From Prevotellaceae bacterium UBA3849 (GTDB lineage: Bacteria; Bacteroidota; Bacteroidia; Bacteroidales; Bacteroidaceae): a stretch of DNA of 10,886 nucleotides. How positions within the stretch are numbered: the first letter of the stretch is position 1; the number at the start of each line of letters is the position of its first letter. The notes under the pieces were generated by a model that did no database searches, had not been told where the DNA came from, and saw nothing but the letters and a program-made list of their open reading frames with translations. Positions 5,506 to 10,886 of the stretch are shown in pieces. Location of the stretch: positions 1 to 10,886 of the forward strand of contig DGHL01000067.1 in the NCBI GenBank assembly GCA_002392645.1, given 5' to 3'. A program made the translations under genes and the position numbers.

Positions 5506-8121
5506 TCACTTTGTCGTGATTTCTATGCTTGACTCTATCTCATTGCTTACGAATGCCTGCTTCTTTGTCTTCTGCGACGTAGCAGGACGGCGCACCTTCA
5601 GCGTCATCTTGCCCGGCGTGGTGGTACTCTTTACTGTAACCACGAGTTGACCATTGAAGAGTTTCATCGTAGGCTTTGTAAATGGTTCGAGCGACGTAGC
5701 ATCGCCGTTGCAGACGCACTTGAATTCGCCTTCGCCCTCTACCTCGAATGTCAGTTGGTCGTCTGCCAGCGGACAGAAGTTGCCATCCTCATCGGTCATG
5801 CTTACGGTAACATAGCACAAGTCCTCACCGTCAGCCTTGATTACAGAGCGGTCGCATGTCAGTGACAGTTCGCTTGGCTCACCAGCCGTGCGCACTATCT
5901 TTGTCATAGCCTCATCACCGTTCTTGTCGTAAGCCACCACCTTTATCTCGCCTGGCTCATACTTCACGTTCATCCAGCGCAGACGGTAGCGGTCAAGATT
6001 TGGCGAATTGCCCGTATTCTCCTTTGCGTCCCAGTTGCCGCGGTTAGGGTTGGCAGCCTCGGTGCCGGTGATTTGATTGCCCTGCGCGTCGCGGTTAACC
6101 TTCTTGTTCTTCTTGACGCGACCCTGGCTCTTGCCGTTAACGAAAAGCTCAGCCTCATCATAGTCACTGAAGACCTGAACGGGCACTACCTTGCCTATCA
6201 TGTCCTTGCCCCAGTTCCAGTGTGGAGCAACGTGCAGCGTGTGCTCCTTCTTGTTCCATACAGAGCGATAGAGGTAGTAACGATCCTTTGGCAGTCCTGC
6301 AAGGTCGCAGATGCCGAAGTATGATGAGCGGCTTGGCCAATATTCATCGTATGGAGTAGGCTCTCCCAAATAGTCTATGCCGGTCCATACGAACTGACCT
6401 ATGGTGTATGGTAGGTCGTCCATATCCTCAAAGTCCACCTCTGGCAGGTTACTCCATGGGCACCACTCCGTCTCGTATGCCGAGCACTGTCCGTCTTTAT
6501 ATACGGCGCGGTTGCTCGCTACATACGGCAACTTATACGCACCTCGCGAACTGACGGTACTTGCCGTCTCGCTGCCCAAGATAAATCCGTGGCCTGTGGT
6601 GTGGAAAGCCTTGTCGTACTTCTGCGTACGGTAATTGATGCCCGGTACGTCCATCAACCCCATCACGCCGCTTGCCATGGCATTGTCTGCACGGTCCAAG
6701 CCCTGAGTGACAGGGCGGGTTGGGTCGAGCTCATGACACAGGTTCTGCAGTCTTGTTGACCATTCCACACCGGCGTTCTTGTCGCCCTGCTCTGGTATCT
6801 CGTTGCCTATGCTCCACATCACGATTGACGGGTGGTTGCGGTGGTTGAGCACGAGGTTGGTGATATCTTTCTCTGCCCACTCCTTAAAGAAGCGTGCGTA
6901 GCCGTTCTTACACTTAGGATATATCCACATGTCGAAGCTCTCTGCCATGACCATCATGCCGAGCGAGTCGCAGACGTCCATCTGCCATGTGGAAGGCATG
7001 TTGTGTGACGTACGTATGGCGTCGCATCCCATCTCCTTCATCAACTTCACCTGACGTATGAGCGCAGCCTTGTTGATGGCAGCACCGAGTGGACCGAGGT
7101 CGTGGTGCAGGCATACGCCCTGTATCTTGCGTGTCACTCCGTTAAGCTGGAAACCACCGTCCTTGCTTACGCTGACGGTGCGCACGCCGAGGTTGGTTAT
7201 CGTTTCGTCTATAATCTTATGGTTACGGAACAACCTTGTGCGTACCTTATATAAATAAGGTGACTCCGGCGACCACAGGTTTGGCTTGCTCAGTGTCAGT
7301 TCGGTCTTTATAACACCATTGGCAGGCAAGTCAAAGTGACTGCCAGCCTCCATGAATCCCTTGTCGTTGAGCACCTCCACTACACAAGCCACGTCGCCTG
7401 CCGGTGCCACAATCTTTGTTTCGTATGCTATGGTAGCCTGTGGTTCTGTGCGACCGTGGTTGTCAACGCCCTCCTTGAGTCCCATGGTGCGTACCGACGT
7501 AGCCCAAGGGTCTATATGCGTCTTTGGCGTAAGTACCAGTTCAACGGGGCGATACAGTCCGGCACCAGGATACCAGCGGCTGCTTTCCTCCAGGTTCTGC
7601 AGTTCCACCTCTATCAGGTTGTCACCGCTCTTCAGCAAGTCGGTAATATCGAGGCGAAAGGCATTGTAGCCGTATGCCCAGTAGCCAGCCTTCTTTCCAT
7701 TGACATATACGGTAGGCTCTGACATGGCACCGTCAAACTGCAGCATAGCCACAGCATCCTGCACATTGAACTGTGAACTACGGACTGTGCACTTATAGTA
7801 TCCCTTGCCTATCCATGGCAGCGAACCCGAGCGGCCCGATTTCTCAGTAGCTACCTTCTCGCCGTTCTGCACTATGCGTACCGTCTGCAGGTCCCACTTC
7901 TTGTCAAACGGTCCGCTGATGGCCCAGTCGTGAGGTATCTGCACCTGCTCCCATGATTCCTTGTCGTGTGAGAACTCCCAGTTCTTAAGGTTTATCACCT
8001 GCCTCTGCGCCGTTGCCGTCAACGAAAACAGAAGAGCCTGGGCTATTAAAACTGTAAAGAGAATCGCCATGTGGCGTTGCCTTGCACAAATTGCGAGGCA
8101 TAAATTGTTTAGCGTTTTCAT
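5506..8121 (-). CDS. Secreted GH2 beta-galactosidase
   Basis: This 871-residue exported glycoside hydrolase of family 2 most likely removes beta-galactosyl residues in the periplasm or on the outer membrane. Residues 1-39 form a signal peptide with hydrophobic core AILFTVLIAQALLFSL and likely cleavage after ATA. The jelly-roll sugar-binding domain covers about 44-200 (IPHDWAISGPF, SRWYPGAGLYRPV) and an Ig-like domain 205-315. The TIM barrel covers about 320-625: GVCLHHDLGPLG, CDAIRTSHNMPS, acid/base E441 in MWSIGNE, nucleophile E518 in GFILGSETAS, then FVWTGIDYLGEPTPY. A DUF4982-like domain (645-748) and a C-terminal Ig-like GH2 domain (750-845) follow. This architecture resembles Bacteroidetes GalB-type enzymes; beta-galactosidase is inferred, as GH2 also includes glucuronidases and mannosidases. 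A reading frame extends to 8235, but the promoter lies inside that part, so the start is 8121 (or 8142). No SusC/SusD genes are near. Confidence 0.9.
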   Translation of the reverse strand: MKTLNNLCLAICARQRHMAILFTVLIAQALLFSLTATAQRQVINLKNWEFSHDKESWEQVQIPHDWAISGPFDKKWDLQTVRIVQNGEKVATEKSGRSGSLPWIGKGYYKCTVRSSQFNVQDAVAMLQFDGAMSEPTVYVNGKKAGYWAYGYNAFRLDITDLLKSGDNLIEVELQNLEESSRWYPGAGLYRPVELVLTPKTHIDPWATSVRTMGLKEGVDNHGRTEPQATIAYETKIVAPAGDVACVVEVLNDKGFMEAGSHFDLPANGVIKTELTLSKPNLWSPESPYLYKVRTRLFRNHKIIDETITNLGVRTVSVSKDGGFQLNGVTRKIQGVCLHHDLGPLGAAINKAALIRQVKLMKEMGCDAIRTSHNMPSTWQMDVCDSLGMMVMAESFDMWIYPKCKNGYARFFKEWAEKDITNLVLNHRNHPSIVMWSIGNEIPEQGDKNAGVEWSTRLQNLCHELDPTRPVTQGLDRADNAMASGVMGLMDVPGINYRTQKYDKAFHTTGHGFILGSETASTVSSRGAYKLPYVASNRAVYKDGQCSAYETEWCPWSNLPEVDFEDMDDLPYTIGQFVWTGIDYLGEPTPYDEYWPSRSSYFGICDLAGLPKDRYYLYRSVWNKKEHTLHVAPHWNWGKDMIGKVVPVQVFSDYDEAELFVNGKSQGRVKKNKKVNRDAQGNQITGTEAANPNRGNWDAKENTGNSPNLDRYRLRWMNVKYEPGEIKVVAYDKNGDEAMTKIVRTAGEPSELSLTCDRSVIKADGEDLCYVTVSMTDEDGNFCPLADDQLTFEVEGEGEFKCVCNGDATSLEPFTKPTMKLFNGQLVVTVKSTTTPGKMTLKVRRPATSQKTKKQAFVSNEIESSIEITTK

Positions 8122-8150
8122 ATCTTGTTTTGGTTTTTTCATTCCGCTTG

Positions 8151-8181
8151 CAAATTTACGCTTTTTTATTGGATTGTGCAA
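8151..8181 (-). promoter_or_regulatory. Promoter of the beta-galactosidase gene
   Basis: The minus strand reads TTG (8179-8181), a 20-base spacer, then TAAATTTG (8151-8158), an exact -33/-7 fit. Transcription would start near 8144-8147. That gives an A-rich leader of about 25 bases to the ATG at 8121, or an almost leaderless start at 8142. It rules out the longer reading frame to 8235. Confidence 0.78.
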
Positions 8182-8190
8182 GTTATTCGT

Positions 8191-8237
8191 AAAAAAATAC
8201 TTTGGGGCACGCCTATAATATAAGGTGTGCCCCAAAG
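8191..8237 (-). terminator. Intrinsic terminator of pflB
   Basis: A 15-bp stem with one G-U pair (left arm 8200-8214 with core TTTGGGGCAC, right arm 8223-8237) and an 8-base loop. On the minus strand it is followed by a T7 run (8191-8197). It lies about 190 bases past the pflB stop and just upstream of the GH2 -33 box, insulating the two genes. Confidence 0.85.
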
Positions 8238-8250
8238 CCAGCTATATATA

Positions 8251-8310
8251 GGTGGGTTCTATTAATTCCCACCGTAATTTTAAACTTTAAACGTGGGTTG
8301 ACGAACTCCC
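8251..8310. repeat. Reduced copy of the hairpin repeat (copy 2)
   Basis: GGTGGG (8251-8256) and CCCACC (8268-8273) enclose an 11-base AT loop that matches the left hairpin of copy 1 except for two bases. A short AT-rich stretch then leads to TTTAAACGTGGG (8286-8297). This echoes the TTTAAATCGTGGG that opens the right hairpin of copy 1 (235-247). The long central palindrome is absent. It looks like a deleted or minimal form of the same element, lying in the pflB 3' region. Confidence 0.65.
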
Positions 8311-8315
8311 TCCGA

Positions 8316-8336
8316 CTCCCTCGTTTCGCGAGGGAG
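8316..8336. repeat. GC-rich hairpin in the pflB 3' region
   Basis: CTCCCTCG (8316-8323) pairs perfectly with CGAGGGAG (8329-8336) around TTTCG. A partial duplicate, CTCCCTC, lies just before it at 8306-8312. No T-run follows on either strand, so it is not an ordinary terminator. It could stabilise the pflB 3' end or be part of copy 2. The rest of 8337-8429 holds nothing I recognise beyond small CTTCGG-type loops. Confidence 0.55.
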
Positions 8337-8429
8337 AGCAATGTCATCTTTTCGTTTTCTTTGACTTTCCCCTTCGGGCCGTCGAGCTAAACCTTCGGTG
8401 CATACTATCAGTTCTTTCGGTCACATGCC

Positions 8430-10664
8430 TTAGATCTTGTGGTTGATGGTGCGGCTCAACACGTCGAGCTGCTGCTCGCGGGTAAGCTTCACGAAGTTTA
8501 CGGCGTAGCCTGACACGCGGATGGTGAGCTGTGGATACTTCTCTGGGTGCTCCATGGCGTCAACCAGCAGGTCGCGGTCAAAGACGTTGACGTTGAGGTG
8601 ATGTCCGCCGTCTGGTGTAAAGTAGCCGTCCATGAGGTTCACGAGGTTGTCTATCTGTGTGTCGCTGTCCTTGCCCAGTGTTGAAGGTGATATGGCGAAG
8701 GTATAGCTGATGCCGTCGTGTGAGTGCTGGAAAGGCAGTTTTGCAACCGATGCCAGTGCTGCCACTGCACCGCGAGTGTCGCGGCCGTTCATTGGGTTTG
8801 CACCTGGTGCGAACGGTACCCATGCCTCACGTCCGTCAGGTGTGGCACCTGTGAACTTACCATACATTATATTAGATGTAATGGTGAGCAATGACTGTGT
8901 AGGCTTAGCGTTGCGGTATGTCTGGTGCTGGCGCAGGTACTCCATGAACTTCTCTGTCACCATGAGTGCTATGCGGTCGGTGTTGTCGTCGTTATTACCG
9001 AAAGGTACATAGCCTGTGTTCTCGAAACCAACGGCGAGTCCGCGCTCATCGCGTATCACCTTTACCTTGCCATACTTGATGGCGGCAAGTGAGTCGGTGA
9101 CTATTGAGAGGCCTGCTATGCCCGTAGCACGTGTGCGTTCAACGTCACCGTCGTGCAGAGCCATCTCAAATGCCTCATAGTCGTACTTGTCGTGCATGTA
9201 GTGTATTATCTGCAGTGCGTTGACATAGGTCTTGGCAAGCCAGCGCATCATCTGCTCGAACTTCTCCATCACCTCATCATAGTCAAGGTATTCGCTTGTG
9301 ATAGGTGCGAAACCAGGAGCTACCTGCTCGCCGTTCTTCTCATCCCTACCGCCGTTGATGGCGTAGAGCAGACACTTGGCGAGGTTGGCACGCGCTCCGA
9401 AGAACTGCATCTGCTTACCTATCTTCATAGGTGACACGCAGCATGCTATGCCGTAGTCGTCACCGTAGTCAGGGCGCATGAGGTCATCGTTCTCATACTG
9501 TATGGCAGAGGTCTTTACAGACATCTTGGCGCAGTAGCGCTTCCAAGGCTCTGGCAGGCGCTCGCTCCACAGCACGGTGAGGTTTGGTTCTGGTGCCGGA
9601 CCGAGGTTCTCCAGTGTATGGAGCATACGGAAACAGGTCTTTGTAACCAGTGTGCGTCCGTCAATGCCCATACCACCCTCTGATGCAGTAACCCATACAG
9701 GGTCGCCAGAGAAGAGGTCGTTATATTCTGGTGTGCGCAGGAAACGTACTATGCGCAGCTTTATCACCATCTGGTCAATGAGCTCCTGTGCCTCCTGCTC
9801 GGTAAGGGTGCCGTTCTTGAGGTCGGTCTCAATGAATATGTCGAGGAATGTAGAGATACGTCCTATTGACATGGCAGCGCCGTCCTGGTCCTTCACTGCA
9901 CCGAGGTAGCCGAAGTAAACGAACTGCACGGCTTCGCGTGCGTTCTTTGCCGGCTTACTTACGTCGAAACCGTAGTCGGCACACATCTTCTTGAAATCGT
10001 TGAGAGCCTGTATCTGCTCAGCCACTTCCTCGCGCTGGCGGATTATCTCTTCTGAAAGTTCCTGAACGTCGAGGCGGTCCATGAAGCGGTTCTTCTCCTC
10101 TATCAGGTTGTCAATGCCATAGAGTGCAATGCGGCGGTAGTCGCCGATGATGCGTCCGCGAGCGTAGGCATCAGGCAGACCGGTTATGATGTGTGAGTGG
10201 CGAGCCGCACGTATCTCCTTTGTGTATGCTGAGAACACACCTGCGTTGTGAGTCTTGCGGTGCTTGGTGTAAACCATCTTTGTCTCAGGGTCAAGGCTGA
10301 AGCCGTATGACTGCAGTGCAGTCTCGACCATGCGTATGCCGCCCTTAGGGAATATGCCGCGCTTCAGCGGAGCGTCAGTCTGCAAACCAACAATCACCTC
10401 ATCGTCCTTGCTGATATATCCAGGACCGTATGTGGTGAGCGTCTGAGGCTTCTTAGTCTCAGCGTCATACACGCCTTTCTCGCGCTCAGTCTTGAACATC
10501 TCAGTCAGGATGTTCCATATCTTCAGCGTGCGCTCCGTAGGTCCGGCAAGGAAAGACTCGTCGCCCTCGTAAGGAGTGTAGTTGTGCTGAATGAAGTCAC
10601 GCACGTTAATTTCTCGCTTCCAGATGAAGCCCTCGTAATGCTCAAGTTGGTTTGTAAGTTTCAT
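8430..10664 (-). CDS. pflB: Formate C-acetyltransferase (pyruvate formate-lyase)
   Basis: This 744-residue cytosolic glycyl-radical enzyme converts pyruvate and CoA to acetyl-CoA and formate without oxygen, the central step of mixed-acid fermentation. The catalytic cysteine pair is C408-C409 in IACCVSPM, and the radical glycine is G719 in RVSGYAVNF, close to the C-terminus as expected. Length and spacing match true PFL (E. coli 760 residues, C418/C419, G734), and long stretches such as GLPDAYARGRIIGDYRRIAL and GRISTFLDIFIETDL are typical of it rather than of glycerol or choline lyases. The ATG at 10664 follows an A-rich leader (AAGATAAACAAAC) with no Shine-Dalgarno. The activase gene pflA is at the other end of the window on the opposite strand. 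I see no formate channel gene. It is transcribed alone, with its own promoter and terminator. Confidence 0.97.
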   Translation of the reverse strand: MKLTNQLEHYEGFIWKREINVRDFIQHNYTPYEGDESFLAGPTERTLKIWNILTEMFKTEREKGVYDAETKKPQTLTTYGPGYISKDDEVIVGLQTDAPLKRGIFPKGGIRMVETALQSYGFSLDPETKMVYTKHRKTHNAGVFSAYTKEIRAARHSHIITGLPDAYARGRIIGDYRRIALYGIDNLIEEKNRFMDRLDVQELSEEIIRQREEVAEQIQALNDFKKMCADYGFDVSKPAKNAREAVQFVYFGYLGAVKDQDGAAMSIGRISTFLDIFIETDLKNGTLTEQEAQELIDQMVIKLRIVRFLRTPEYNDLFSGDPVWVTASEGGMGIDGRTLVTKTCFRMLHTLENLGPAPEPNLTVLWSERLPEPWKRYCAKMSVKTSAIQYENDDLMRPDYGDDYGIACCVSPMKIGKQMQFFGARANLAKCLLYAINGGRDEKNGEQVAPGFAPITSEYLDYDEVMEKFEQMMRWLAKTYVNALQIIHYMHDKYDYEAFEMALHDGDVERTRATGIAGLSIVTDSLAAIKYGKVKVIRDERGLAVGFENTGYVPFGNNDDNTDRIALMVTEKFMEYLRQHQTYRNAKPTQSLLTITSNIMYGKFTGATPDGREAWVPFAPGANPMNGRDTRGAVAALASVAKLPFQHSHDGISYTFAISPSTLGKDSDTQIDNLVNLMDGYFTPDGGHHLNVNVFDRDLLVDAMEHPEKYPQLTIRVSGYAVNFVKLTREQQLDVLSRTINHKI

Positions 10665-10705
10665 GTTTGTTTATCTTGTTTTTATATCTCTGCTTAATTC
10701 TGCTG

Positions 10706-10739
10706 CAAAGGTACTCATATTATTCTGAACATACGCAAA
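10706..10739 (-). promoter_or_regulatory. Probable pflB promoter
   Basis: The minus strand has TACCTTTG (10706-10713), an exact TAnnTTTG box. TTTG (10736-10739) lies upstream with a 22-base spacer, a little longer than usual. Transcription would start near 10700, giving a leader of about 36 bases. A 9-bp inverted repeat, TGCTTAATT/AATTAAGCA (10691-10699 and 10742-10750), brackets the whole promoter and could be an operator. Confidence 0.6.
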
Positions 10740-10750
10740 CAAATTAAGCA

Positions 10751-10806
10751 AAAAGATGGTAAATTTGGGAATACAGTGTTAAACATTCCCAAATCTACCA
10801 TCTTTT
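10751..10806. terminator. Long bidirectional terminator-like hairpin upstream of pflB
   Basis: The 22-base arms at 10751-10772 (AAAAGATGGTA... ) and 10785-10806 (...TACCATCTTTT) pair with a single mismatch around a 12-base loop. A-run and T-run edges make it terminator-like on both strands. For the minus strand it would stop transcription entering pflB from the right. On the plus strand the stem is followed by TTTTATTCTCTTTTT. No gene in the window needs it, so it probably belongs to a minus-strand neighbour beyond 10886. Confidence 0.65.
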
Positions 10807-10846
10807 ATTCTCTTTTTACAATCCTATGCCGTAACTTTGCATCTAT

Positions 10847-10886
10847 GGTGGGTTCTAAAAATTCCCACTGTCAGATTTTTGAATTT
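10847..10886. repeat. Hairpin repeat, copy 3, cut by the window edge
   Basis: It matches 74-113 at 39 of 40 positions (the only change is in the hairpin loop) and has the same orientation. It includes the GTGGG...CCCAC hairpin (10848-10868) and the first bases of the long palindrome (TGTCAGATTTTTG). The remainder lies outside the window. It sits about 180 bp upstream of pflB, as copy 1 sits upstream of pflA. Confidence 0.85.

Noticed and set aside
8122..8235. N-terminal extension of the beta-galactosidase frame
   Set aside because: It overlaps the pflB terminator and contains the gene's own promoter, so it is unlikely to be translated.

Overview
The window looks like a piece of a Bacteroidales chromosome, most likely Prevotella or a close relative. 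The evidence is: several promoters of the Bacteroidetes type (a TTG-like -33 box, about 20 bases, then TAnnTTTG); A-rich leaders that mostly lack Shine-Dalgarno sites; AT-rich intergenic DNA around GC-richer genes; and gene families typical of anaerobic gut or oral Bacteroidota (pyruvate formate-lyase, a DASS/INDY carboxylate transporter, a secreted family 2 beta-galactosidase). The genus is an inference. I saw no tRNA, rRNA, transposase gene or CRISPR array.

Layout, left to right. Bases 1-267 hold the terminator of an unseen upstream gene and a structured repeat of about 190 bp with a hairpin at each end. The repeat stops 3 bp before pflA (268-1011, +), which encodes the pyruvate formate-lyase activating enzyme. 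A perfect bidirectional terminator separates pflA from the convergent DASS transporter gene (1161-2666, -). An Hsp20 gene follows (2901-3335, -). Its 400-bp upstream region has no housekeeping box that I can see. It does have a -24/-12 (sigma-54-like) sequence, short TTAAACTTTCC repeats and three 22-bp-phased dyads. Next is a two-gene minus-strand operon: a polytopic membrane protein (4380-5315) and an ABC ATPase (3736-4380), joined by a TAATG overlap and driven by a near-perfect promoter that predicts a leaderless message. A secreted GH2 beta-galactosidase (5506-8121, -) has its own promoter and terminator. Finally pflB (8430-10664, -) encodes pyruvate formate-lyase.

PflA converts PflB to its glycyl-radical form, which then splits pyruvate into acetyl-CoA and formate. 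The two genes usually sit together, but here they are 7.4 kb apart on opposite strands and point toward each other. The transporter could carry C4-dicarboxylates or citrate in the same fermentative metabolism. The beta-galactosidase would feed sugars in. The Hsp20 and ABC genes appear to be independent units.

The least ordinary material is between the genes. The repeat before pflA recurs at the right edge of the window in the same orientation (39 of 40 visible bases identical). A reduced form lies in the pflB 3' region. The Hsp20/ABC interval holds an operator-like array that could be an enhancer for the sigma-54-like promoter.
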